Assembly (NCBI GenBank): GCA_964421875.1 | Contig: CAYQZD010000143.1 | Coordinates: 1 to 9,013, forward strand | Reading direction: 5' to 3' | Length of the DNA stretch: 9,013 nucleotides | Source: CAYQZD01 sp964421875 | GTDB taxonomy: Bacteria; Electryoneota; Tariuqbacteria; Tariuqbacterales; Tariuqbacteraceae | Shown here: positions 1-8,441 of the stretch, in pieces | Layout: every line of letters starts with the position of its first letter | How positions within the stretch are numbered: position 1 is the first letter of the stretch | Translations under genes and position numbers: made by a program | The notes under the pieces: generated by a model | The model's input: only the letters and a program-made list of their open reading frames with translations | Told to the model about the DNA's origin: nothing | Database searches by the model: none

Positions 1-3
1 ACG

Positions 4-21
4 CGTTCACTTCGTTCACTT
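4..21. repeat. two tandem copies of a 9-mer at the left edge
   Basis: The 9-mer CGTTCACTT occurs twice in direct tandem (4-12 and 13-21). The window starts only three bases before it, so the repeat may continue to the left. No function can be assigned. It lies beyond the 3' end of hpf, in sequence with no recognised gene. Confidence 0.5.
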
Positions 22-80
22 GCGGGACTGACGAATTATGCAGGCGCTTCACAAAACTAAAGTGATACCATTCAGTTAAT

Positions 81-110
81 ATATTAAAGTAAACCTATAT
101 TATTATGCAA
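81..110 (-). promoter_or_regulatory. possible sigma-70 promoter downstream of hpf, reading left
   Basis: On the minus strand TTGCAT (105-110) is followed after 18 bp by TAATAT (81-86). Both boxes are imperfect, each matching consensus at about four of six positions, and the surroundings are very AT-rich, so a chance match is possible. If real, it would serve a gene beyond the left edge, because nothing convincing starts in bases 1-80. In Bacteroidetes the xer-hpf pair is often followed by tRNA genes and tuf; a promoter here would fit such an arrangement, but that is inference. Confidence 0.25.
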
Positions 111-195
111 TTTTCTCCAACATTTGCCCTGATAGAATTAGACATTAGTTAAATATTGATAGAACGTAAAAGAGTTTCCCAATCGATTTAATAGA

Positions 196-513
196 CTAAT
201 CCGCTTCCACGTTGATTTTTGGATATCTTGGGTTTCGTAGTTTAGCTTTGTATTTTCGAAGCTGCCTTTCAAGTTTGTCCACGGCGCCCACAGTCGATTT
301 GAAGTGGTCATCGCTGGAGACGCTGGCATTCAGAACCGTTCCATAAACTTTGGTAGCAATCTCACAGCTCCTAACTTCACGCTGTTTATCGAAGACAATT
401 TCACAGTCGATAATCCCATCGTAGTACTTTTTGAGCCGCATCACCTCGTCGCGGGCGAATTCCTTAAGGTTGTCCGATGCTTTGAAATGCCGTGCTGAGA
501 TATTGATTCTCAT
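196..513 (-). CDS. hpf: ribosome hibernation promoting factor, short form (HPF/RaiA family)
   Basis: This is a small cytoplasmic protein that binds the decoding region of the 30S subunit in stationary phase, blocking tRNA and mRNA and preserving ribosomes. The 105 residues begin MRINISARHFKASDNLKEFA, the usual first beta strand and helix of the S30AE fold, and contain the later KLERQLRKYKAKL basic helix. It is the short type: the C-terminal dimerisation domain of long HPF is absent. An in-frame ATG at 523-525 would add four residues, but GGAGG (minus strand, 519-523) lies five bases upstream of the ATG at 511-513 and overlaps the earlier ATG, so the start at 513 is preferred. It is the only gene here with a strong Shine-Dalgarno. 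It follows the xer gene on the same strand, a neighbour order known from Bacteroidetes. Confidence 0.95.
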   Translation of the reverse strand: MRINISARHFKASDNLKEFARDEVMRLKKYYDGIIDCEIVFDKQREVRSCEIATKVYGTVLNASVSSDDHFKSTVGAVDKLERQLRKYKAKLRNPRYPKINVEAD

Positions 514-518
514 CTCGT

Positions 519-523
519 CCTCC
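519..523 (-). promoter_or_regulatory. Shine-Dalgarno of hpf, decides the start codon
   Basis: The minus strand reads GGAGG, then ACGAG, then ATG. The five-base spacing to the ATG at 511-513 is ideal. The ATG at 523-525 overlaps this motif and has no SD of its own, so the longer reading of hpf is unlikely. Confidence 0.85.
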
Positions 524-559
524 ATACGAATTATTATGTTGATTTAATTTTGTTTCGTC

Positions 560-629
560 AGCCGGATGAAAACTTCATTATTGTGTAAACAATACCACTG
601 TCTTTCATATTTCTAATATTGTTCCGGCT
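560..629 (-). other. nested inverted repeats between xer and hpf, possible structured hpf leader
   Basis: Three paired segments nest inside each other. AGCCGG (560-565) pairs with CCGGCT (624-629). The directly adjoining ATGAAA (566-571) pairs with TTTCAT (603-608). TATTGT (579-584) pairs with ACAATA (589-594) across the tetraloop GTAA. All pairs are perfect; the right arm has a 15-base bulge (609-623). The segment lies in the 130-bp gap before the hpf start and has no U-tract after it, so it is not a standard terminator. It could fold as an RNA leader of hpf or be an old palindromic insertion. No known riboswitch class is recognised. Confidence 0.4.
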
Positions 630-643
630 TTCGAATCCCCCTT

Positions 644-1534
644 TTAGGCTCTGGGATGAGTTCTGGAATAAATGTCTTTTAAATCCTCCGGGCAAAAATG
701 AGTATAAATCTGCGTTGCGGTGAGGTTCTCGTGCCCCAGCAGTTCCTGGATGGCGCGAAGGTCGGCGCCCCGACGCATCATATGCGTGGCGAAAGCGTGA
801 CGAAGGGAATGAGGGCTTAAATTCCCTGAAATTGAATCCAAAATGCGTTTGACCCGCATTTGAATGCTGCGAGGGCTCATAGAAACCCCGCGGCTGGAGA
901 CAAACAGGGCCTCGCTGTATCTGTTACTTAGCAACTCGCCCCGCACTTTGAGGTATTCCCTCAAAGCCTCGACCGCCCGTTTACCCAGCGGAGTCAACCG
1001 TTCCTTGGAGCCTTTACCCATCACCCGCAGGAATCCCTCCTGGTCGAAGTCCGTCAGCCTGAGTGCGATAAGTTCCGCCAGCCTCAATCCCCCGCCGTAG
1101 AAAACCTCCATCATCGCCCTATCCCGCTTTTCCCCGGCTGTTTCCGATGGCAGGGAATCGAGTATCCGTTCCAGGTCTGCCTCCTCGATAAAAGGCGGCA
1201 GCCCTTTTTTGAGTTTGGGCCGGGGTAAACCCAGCACTGGATTCTTATCGATGAACTTATGCCGCCGCAGGAAGTCGAAGAAACAGGTCAAAGCCGCTAT
1301 CCGGCGGTGAATAGTGGCTGAACTCCGCCCCGAACGGTGCAGCGAACCGATATACGACCTCACAGACAGGCGGTCGCATAATCCGATTTCAAGCGCTTCA
1401 GTTCCGGCGTAATCCACCATAAACTTCAAGTAGTCCTTGAGGTCTCGCCGGTAAGAATCGGCGGTGCGCGGAGAATAGCATTCGTCCAGGAAACGGTCGA
1501 AAAGACCGACTTGTTCCGCCAGTTCAGCCTTCAT
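644..1534 (-). CDS. xerC: tyrosine recombinase of the XerC/XerD family
   Basis: This is a site-specific recombinase of 296 residues, the usual Xer length, which resolves chromosome dimers at dif near the terminus together with FtsK. The N-terminal SAM-like core-binding domain spans about residues 5-90 (FLDECYSPRTADSYRRDL) and the catalytic domain about 112-290. The full active-site set is visible: Arg151 (GGLRLAEL), Lys174 (GKGSKER), His242 and Arg245 (SPHSLRHAFATH), His268 (LLGHENL) and the nucleophile Tyr277 (QIYTHF). It overlaps topA by one base (TAATG at the junction), so it is translated by coupling to topA. Placement after topA argues for the XerC role, as in Firmicutes where codV follows topA, but XerC and XerD cannot be separated by sequence alone here. 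An integrase function is unlikely given the housekeeping context. Confidence 0.95.
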   Translation of the reverse strand: MKAELAEQVGLFDRFLDECYSPRTADSYRRDLKDYLKFMVDYAGTEALEIGLCDRLSVRSYIGSLHRSGRSSATIHRRIAALTCFFDFLRRHKFIDKNPVLGLPRPKLKKGLPPFIEEADLERILDSLPSETAGEKRDRAMMEVFYGGGLRLAELIALRLTDFDQEGFLRVMGKGSKERLTPLGKRAVEALREYLKVRGELLSNRYSEALFVSSRGVSMSPRSIQMRVKRILDSISGNLSPHSLRHAFATHMMRRGADLRAIQELLGHENLTATQIYTHFCPEDLKDIYSRTHPRA

Positions 1535-3753
1535 TATTGCTCAACTTTGTGTTTACATTCGGGGCAGACCAGGAATTCCTCGCCCTTAGACCGGCGGATT
1601 TCCATATACTTGTTACCGCAATTGGGGCATTCCTCCGCAACCGGGCGGTTCCAGGTCATAAAGTCGCACTTAGGATAGTTGCTGCAGCCGAAGAAGATTT
1701 TCCCTTTTTTGGAGCGCCTTTCAACTAATTTACCTCCGCAGCCTTCCTTGGGGCATTTTACTCCAATGTCAATCGGTTCAATATGCCGGCATTTTGGATA
1801 ATTGGGGCAAGCCATAAACTTGCCGAATCTGCCGCTTTTTACTATCAGCTTCGCCCCGCATTTGGGGCAAGTCTTCTCCGAAGTGGCGGGTTCTTCTTCT
1901 TCCTCCAGAGGTCGCGTATTGCGGCACTGCGGAAAAGCGCTGCAGGCGATGAATTTACCGTTACGGCCCCACCTGATAACCATATCCGAACCGCACTTCT
2001 CGCACTTTTCGCCCGTCTTTTCCTGCAGTGAGCGTTTAATCTCGTCCTTGCGGTCTTTCACAGCTTCCAGTGTAGTACGGAAAGGCTGGTAGAAATCCTC
2101 CACCACATTCACCCAGCCTAATTTACCCGCCTCGATATCGTCAAGCCGGGTTTCCATCTGAGCGGTGAAATCCACATTGAAGATTTCAGGGAAATAGTTT
2201 ACCAGAATACCGTTGACAGTGATTCCCAGTTCCGTGGGATGCAGTTTCCGTTCTTCCCGCTGGATGTAATTCCGGTCGAACAATGTGGTGATAATGGCGG
2301 CGTAGGTCGAGGGGCGGCCGATTCCCTGCTCATCCAAGGTTTTTACCAGCGTGGCTTCGGTGTAGCGAGGCGGTGGTTCGGTGAAATGCTGTTCCGGCAG
2401 CAGCTTAATAAGGCTGAGTTTTTCACCAATGGCGATGTTCTTGGGTAGTTTCGAGGGTTTGTCTTTGTCCGATTTACCGGTCTCTTCCGTGTCTGCCAAT
2501 AATTGCAGGAATCCGCGGAAGACGGGTACTGAACCTGCGGCGCGGAAAAGGTAATCGCCGGCGGCTATATCCAGGGTGGTCTGCTTGAAAACAGCGTCCG
2601 CCATCTGAGAGGCGACAAAACGCTCGTAAATTAACTTGTACAACAGAAATTGCGGCCGGCTGAGATGTTTGCTGATTTTCCCCGGCTCCAGTTTCAGATT
2701 GGTGGGGCGGATGGCTTCGTGAGCTTCCTGAGCCCTGCCCTTGGTCTTGAAAATTCGCGGACGGGAGGGAAGGTAATCGGTCCCGAATTTCCCCGAGATG
2801 TAATCGCGGGCAGCGGCGATGGCTTGAGGCGCGGAGCGCACCGAATCGGTGCGCATATAGGTGATGAGACCGGTCTGACCCTTTTCACCCAGTTCGACTC
2901 CTTCGTAGAGAGACTGGGCGAGTTTCATCGTTTTTGAAGTGGAGATACCAAGTCTGCGGGAAGCTTCCTGCTGGAGAGTGCTGGTGATGAAGGGCGGGGG
3001 AGGGCGGCGTATGACATTCTTTTCACTGCGGTTCTTAAGAATATAATCTTCACGCCGCAGAACTTCAATGCGCTCGTTGGATTCGCTTTCATTCCCAATT
3101 TGGAGCTTTTTTGTCTTGAATCGAATCGCGCGGGCGGTGAATTCTTCTTCCGAGCGGGTTTTCAAACGGGCGTCGATGGTCCAAAACTCTTCGGGAACGA
3201 AAGCGGTAACTTCCGCCTCTCGTTCGCAGACCAGCCGCAGGGCGACCGACTGCACTCTTCCCGCTGAAAGACCTTTGGAAACGGTGCGCCACAGCATCGG
3301 GCTCACTTGATAGCCCACCAAGCGGTCGAGAATCCGGCGCGCTTGCTGAGCGTCCACCTTCTTCAAATCGATGCTGCCGGGATTCGCCACCGCCTTCAGC
3401 ACCGCTTCCTTGGTGATCTCGTGGAACATAATCCGTCCCACCGTTTTACCGTCTCCTTGGATCACATCGGAGATATGCTGGGCTATAGCTTCACCCTCGC
3501 GGTCGGGATCGGTAGCGAGCAGAATTATGTCGACCTTAGCCGCGGTTTTCTTAAGCTCGCTGATTATCTTTTCTTTACCCTGAATGACCTGATAATCCGG
3601 AGCGAATCCCTCTTCGATGTTTACGCCGAGTTCCCTTTGCGGCAAATCTATAATATGTCCCACCGAGGCCTTGACGGTAAACTCTTTTCCCAGGATGCGG
3701 GAGATGGTTTTTGCCTTGGCGGGAGATTCTACTACGACCAGAGATTTCATCAT
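1534..3753 (-). CDS. topA: DNA topoisomerase I (type IA) with four C-terminal zinc ribbons
   Basis: This enzyme relaxes negatively supercoiled DNA by nicking and passing a single strand, with a 5'-phosphotyrosine intermediate. Numbered from the ATG at 3753 (739 residues), the TOPRIM domain has Glu9 (VVESPAKAKTI) and Asp82/Asp84/Glu86 (DPDREGE); the catalytic tyrosine is Tyr299 in GLITYMRTDS, followed by Arg301. The HEAIRPT and QGIGRPSTYA motifs are present. Four tetracysteine ribbons follow: Cys584/587/604/610, 629/632/649/655, 667/672/690/696 and 709/712/730/733, all intact. Three start codons lie in a row (GTG 3756, ATG 3753, ATG 3750) with no good SD; the family begins close to MKSLVIVES, so either ATG is plausible. 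The last base of its stop is the first base of the xer start codon. Its 5' side faces a 367-bp hairpin-rich gap after smg. Confidence 0.98.
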   Translation of the reverse strand: MMKSLVVVESPAKAKTISRILGKEFTVKASVGHIIDLPQRELGVNIEEGFAPDYQVIQGKEKIISELKKTAAKVDIILLATDPDREGEAIAQHISDVIQGDGKTVGRIMFHEITKEAVLKAVANPGSIDLKKVDAQQARRILDRLVGYQVSPMLWRTVSKGLSAGRVQSVALRLVCEREAEVTAFVPEEFWTIDARLKTRSEEEFTARAIRFKTKKLQIGNESESNERIEVLRREDYILKNRSEKNVIRRPPPPFITSTLQQEASRRLGISTSKTMKLAQSLYEGVELGEKGQTGLITYMRTDSVRSAPQAIAAARDYISGKFGTDYLPSRPRIFKTKGRAQEAHEAIRPTNLKLEPGKISKHLSRPQFLLYKLIYERFVASQMADAVFKQTTLDIAAGDYLFRAAGSVPVFRGFLQLLADTEETGKSDKDKPSKLPKNIAIGEKLSLIKLLPEQHFTEPPPRYTEATLVKTLDEQGIGRPSTYAAIITTLFDRNYIQREERKLHPTELGITVNGILVNYFPEIFNVDFTAQMETRLDDIEAGKLGWVNVVEDFYQPFRTTLEAVKDRKDEIKRSLQEKTGEKCEKCGSDMVIRWGRNGKFIACSAFPQCRNTRPLEEEEEPATSEKTCPKCGAKLIVKSGRFGKFMACPNYPKCRHIEPIDIGVKCPKEGCGGKLVERRSKKGKIFFGCSNYPKCDFMTWNRPVAEECPNCGNKYMEIRRSKGEEFLVCPECKHKVEQ

Positions 3754-3766
3754 CACTCAATTTATA

Positions 3767-3787
3767 GTCATTCTTGAAAAGAATGAC
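3767..3787. repeat. perfect 9-bp hairpin next to the topA start
   Basis: GTCATTCTT (3767-3775) and AAGAATGAC (3779-3787) pair perfectly across the three bases GAA. The outer GTCATT...AATGAC matches the outer sequence of the dRS3-like palindrome 11 bases away, so this may be a diverged third copy of the same family. It ends 14 bases upstream of the topA ATG at 3753. There is no T-run on the topA side, so a terminator role is doubtful. Confidence 0.7.
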
Positions 3788-3797
3788 GGAAAAAGGA

Positions 3798-3874
3798 TGT
3801 CATTCCCGCGAAAGCGGGAATCCATCTTCTTGTATTTGTATTATTTACTGGACTCCTGCTTGCCAGGAGTGACA
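3798..3874. repeat. inverted pair of dRS3/REP-like palindromes (possible MITE)
   Basis: The left arm (3798-3824) contains ATTCCC, eight bases, GGGAAT, the exact pattern of the Neisseria dRS3 repeat, with an 8-bp stem (3802-3809 with 3814-3821) and a GAAA loop. The right arm (3849-3874) is a diverged copy in opposite orientation, with a 7-bp stem (3852-3858 with 3864-3870). Aligned as inverted repeats the arms agree at about 20 of 26 positions, and the ends are TGTCATTCC and TGTCACTCC. A 24-base AT-rich centre separates them. This is the layout of a non-autonomous palindromic element mobilised in trans, for example by a RAYT-type transposase; none is present in this window. Confidence 0.75.
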
Positions 3875-3978
3875 AATCATAGGACAATCTTTTTTGGAAT
3901 CGCTATATCCTGAAAATAGCGGCAGCGTCAATCAGCGAGCCGATAATTTTCATCCTTCCTTGTGCGATGGTTCGCGAA

Positions 3979-4049
3979 GAGAATCCATCGAATGATGGTT
4001 TAAGTCATTGCTCAAAACTTAAACAATCCATCGGCTTGCAGCGATTCTC
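3979..4049. repeat. imperfect long inverted repeat in the smg-topA gap
   Basis: GATGGTTTAAGT (3994-4005) faces ACTTAAA (4017-4023) and CCATC (4028-4032): 7 bp, a 4-base bulge, then 5 bp, around an 11-base loop. Farther out GAGAATC (3979-3985) pairs with GATTCTC (4043-4049). It could be a structured RNA segment or an eroded mobile palindrome. It shows no match to an RNA family that I recognise. Confidence 0.5.
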
Positions 4050-4096
4050 ATACCTGCCCATAAGAATTACCGGCGGCGGAGAAACTCCTTTGAATG

Positions 4097-4114
4097 CCTG
4101 CGGTGAGTCGCAGG
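4097..4114 (-). other. 6-bp GC-rich hairpin just downstream of smg
   Basis: CCTGCG (4097-4102) and CGCAGG (4109-4114) pair across a 6-base loop, starting 6 bases after the smg stop codon. On the transcribed strand it is not followed by a U-run, so it is at best a weak pause or an mRNA 3'-end stabiliser and not a clear intrinsic terminator. Confidence 0.35.
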
Positions 4115-4120
4115 GCTGAA

Positions 4121-4573
4121 TCAATGAACAGTGTCGGTGGGGGGGAGGTTTTCGCCGCTGAAGTCGATGCCGCCGGGGATATCGAACAGAACCTCTGCGG
4201 CGAGAAGTTTGATGTCGTCGATGCTTAAAAACGGAGTCGCTACCATCAACGCCTTGTCGATTATACCTTCAAGCTCGCCCGGGCTGATGAGTTCCAGCGA
4301 GGCGAGTTGAAGCAGGTAACCATAAGCTTCCTTGGATATGAATATGCGCTCTACATCGTTAAGTACCCGAAAAGACCTGGAATCGGGCGCAGATACCGAA
4401 GACGAATCCTGCGCCCGTTCGATGAGAAAAGAAAAAGCGGTCGATATCTCCTGCTGAGAATACCCCTGGTCCTGGAGTTCGCCGGTGAGGAGTTCCATTT
4501 GTCCGCCGCCCAGACCTTTCCGCTTGATTTTATCCATCAGGATAACTAAAATTTCGACTAATTTCTCGTGCAT
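4121..4573 (-). CDS. smg: Smg/DUF494 family protein
   Basis: This is a 150-residue cytoplasmic protein of the Smg (DUF494) family, whose biochemical role is not established. In Proteobacteria it commonly sits between dprA and topA, and topA is also the next gene here, which supports the call. The N-terminal helix (MHEKLVEILVILMDKI) and the C-terminal segment LISPGELEGIIDKALMVATP...IDDIKLLAAEVLFDIPG fit the family, whose C-terminal part ends in a similar helix after a conserved region (residues about 95-135). An in-frame TGA lies three codons upstream, so the ATG at 4571-4573 is the earliest possible start; no clear SD precedes it. A strong promoter lies about 57 bases upstream. A run of seven C on the coding strand (4139-4145) falls ten codons before the stop; slippage there would change only the last few residues. 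Confidence 0.87.
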   Translation of the reverse strand: MHEKLVEILVILMDKIKRKGLGGGQMELLTGELQDQGYSQQEISTAFSFLIERAQDSSSVSAPDSRSFRVLNDVERIFISKEAYGYLLQLASLELISPGELEGIIDKALMVATPFLSIDDIKLLAAEVLFDIPGGIDFSGENLPPTDTVH

Positions 4574-4599
4574 ACCGGTTCAAGTTAAATATAATTAAT

Positions 4600-4607
4600 C
4601 CCCCCCC
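4600..4607 (-). repeat. run of eight G in the smg leader
   Basis: On the transcribed strand there are eight consecutive G, beginning about 15 bases after the predicted transcription start and ending 26 bases before the smg ATG. It is too far from the ATG to serve as its SD. Homopolymer runs of this length are prone to slippage and to sequencing error. Confidence 0.8.
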
Positions 4608-4629
4608 TTATTTCTGACTTTTCAAAGGC

Positions 4630-4658
4630 AATATATTAAACTCATCTACCTTTGTCAA
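4630..4658 (-). promoter_or_regulatory. strong sigma-70 promoter of smg (-topA-xer)
   Basis: The minus strand has a perfect -35 box TTGACA (4653-4658), a 17-bp spacer (4636-4652) and the -10 box TATATT (4630-4635, five of six matches). Transcription would start near 4623, giving a leader of about 50 bases before the smg ATG. It is the best promoter in the window and probably the entry point for smg, and for topA and xer if the hairpins in the gap are read through. Confidence 0.85.
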
Positions 4659-4680
4659 TGTTTCTGCTCACAACCGAAAA

Positions 4681-5154
4681 TTATTCCGATTTCAACTCCA
4701 ATTCCAAATACACCGCCCCCTCGATAGGATTATAACGGTAAGGCGGTATGTCTTTGAAACCTAACGACCGGTAAAGCGCGGTGGCTTCTTTCATTCTTTC
4801 CAGCGTGTCCAGGCGCATTTTAAGGTAGCCAATCGCCCGGGCTTCAGCGATAAGACGCTCCGCAATCGTCCGACCGATTCCCCGCCCCCGGTAATGCGGA
4901 CGAAGATACATCCGTTTCATCTCGCAGATTCCATCGGAGAACTTTCGCAGCGCGGCGCACCCGGCGTTTTCCCCATTGACCTCAATCAGCCACAGCCTCC
5001 CTTCGGGAGGAGCGTATTCGCCCGGCAGTCCGCTCAATTCCTCCTCGAAACCCTGGAAATAGAGGTCTTCCCCCAGCCAATCGCCGTATTCCTTGAACAG
5101 CTCCCAAATACGCTGGATCGCTTCCGCGCTTTCCGCTTGATAGAAGCGGGGCAT
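4681..5154 (-). CDS. GNAT family N-acetyltransferase
   Basis: This is a predicted cytoplasmic acetyl-CoA-dependent N-acetyltransferase of 157 residues, a complete single GNAT domain. Motif A is clear: the strand CEMKRMYLRP (about 77-86), then RGRGIGRTIAERLI (89-102), with the R-x-x-G-x-G pyrophosphate-binding loop. LKMRLDTLERMKEATALYRSLGF (111-133) is the motif B region with the usual tyrosine (Tyr128), and the end PYRYNPIEGAVYLELEL fits a common subgroup of bacterial GNATs. Near the N-terminus, ELFKEYGDWLGEDLYFQGFEEEL is also typical of that subgroup. The substrate cannot be told from sequence. No SD is seen before the ATG; the start is chosen because the N-terminus matches the family length. 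It sits between secA and smg without an evident functional link to either. Confidence 0.92.
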   Translation of the reverse strand: MPRFYQAESAEAIQRIWELFKEYGDWLGEDLYFQGFEEELSGLPGEYAPPEGRLWLIEVNGENAGCAALRKFSDGICEMKRMYLRPHYRGRGIGRTIAERLIAEARAIGYLKMRLDTLERMKEATALYRSLGFKDIPPYRYNPIEGAVYLELELKSE

Positions 5155-5214
5155 TTTATTTATACTGCGGCGTCGGATTCGCCCTCGAATTCGACATAAT
5201 ATCGTTAATTGTAG

Positions 5215-5235
5215 GTCGGCTTATCCAAAGCCGAC
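5215..5235. repeat. perfect 8-bp hairpin between secA and the GNAT gene
   Basis: GTCGGCTT (5215-5222) and AAGCCGAC (5228-5235) pair perfectly across a 5-base loop. On the minus strand no T-run follows, so it is not a standard terminator for secA. On the plus strand a T-rich stretch (CTATCTTTTT) follows after a few bases, but no plus-strand gene precedes it. It resembles dispersed REP-like palindromes with a GTAGG lead-in (5211-5215). Confidence 0.65.
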
Positions 5236-5285
5236 ATCTCTATCTTTTTCGTTTGTTTACGGTAGGTCCGAATACCCCACATTAC

Positions 5286-5348
5286 TGAATCCCGATTCCT
5301 GAATCCTGAATCCCGAATCCTGAATCCCGAATCCCGATTCCTGAATCC
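5286..5348. repeat. nine-unit heptanucleotide tandem repeat behind secA
   Basis: Nine contiguous 7-base units fill 63 bp exactly. Each fits the pattern (T/C)GA(A/T)TCC: five begin TGA and four CGA, and two of the nine have GATTCC in place of GAATCC. The array ends three bases from the secA stop codon (5352-5354), so it would be transcribed as the start of the secA 3' region. There are no spacers, which excludes CRISPR. Heptanucleotide tandem repeats (STRR) are known in intergenic DNA of filamentous cyanobacteria; this one differs in sequence. Confidence 0.9.
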
Positions 5349-5351
5349 CAA

Positions 5352-8363
<3,012 letters not shown>

Positions 8364-8407
8364 ATATTGGTCACTGGTTAATCGTTACTCGGTTTTCGGC
8401 GCACTGC

Positions 8408-8435
8408 ATTCATCATTCAGTATTCATCATTCATC
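8408..8435. repeat. four-unit heptanucleotide tandem repeat upstream of secA
   Basis: The units ATTCATC, ATTCAGT, ATTCATC, ATTCATC follow each other without gaps, and a further partial unit (ATT) comes next. It fills about a third of the 78-bp gap between the upstream gene and secA, so on the transcribed strand it lies in the leader or spacer of secA, 45 bases before the ATG. The period is seven, as in the array behind secA, but the unit sequence is different. Confidence 0.8.
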
Positions 8436-8441
8436 ATTTTA

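Larger units (their letters stand above)
3757..4120. other. 364-bp gene-free gap between smg and topA, rich in palindromes
   Basis: No believable gene is seen on either strand. From right to left along transcription it holds: a 6-bp hairpin just after the smg stop (4097-4114); an imperfect inverted repeat (3979-4049) with a neighbouring CGATGG/CCATCG pair (3965-3970 with 3985-3990); a direct repeat of the 9-mer AATCCATCG (3982-3990 and 4025-4033); a dRS3/REP-like pair (3798-3874); and a hairpin next to the topA start (3767-3787). The longest minus-strand reading with an SD-like sequence is 16 codons (3903-3953) and is rejected. The spacer looks like accumulated palindromic repeats inside an otherwise conserved smg-topA pair. 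Confidence 0.7.

Noticed and set aside
1..52. Minus-strand open frame from a GTG at 50-52 to the left edge
   Set aside because: Only 17 codons are visible, there is no SD, and half of it is the 9-mer repeat. It could be the start of a real gene beyond the edge but cannot be supported.
566..600. Sigma-54 promoter before hpf (TGGTATTGTTTACA on the minus strand)
   Set aside because: The required GC at -12 is missing and the -24 box is poor.
3307..3777. Plus-strand frame (156 codons) opposite the start of topA
   Set aside because: It mirrors the conserved TOPRIM region of topA and shows no domain or SD of its own.
3799..3824. Intrinsic terminator between smg and topA
   Set aside because: The hairpin is GC-rich, but on the transcribed strand the T-run comes only after GACATCC, several bases from the stem, and the palindrome fits a dispersed repeat better.
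3903..3953. Minus-strand 16-codon ORF starting MKIIGSL with GGAAGG before the ATG
   Set aside because: The purine-rich motif directly touches the ATG, leaving no SD spacing, and the peptide is too short and has no recognisable character.
5286..5348. CRISPR array
   Set aside because: Units are 7 bases and contiguous, without spacers, and no cas gene is present.
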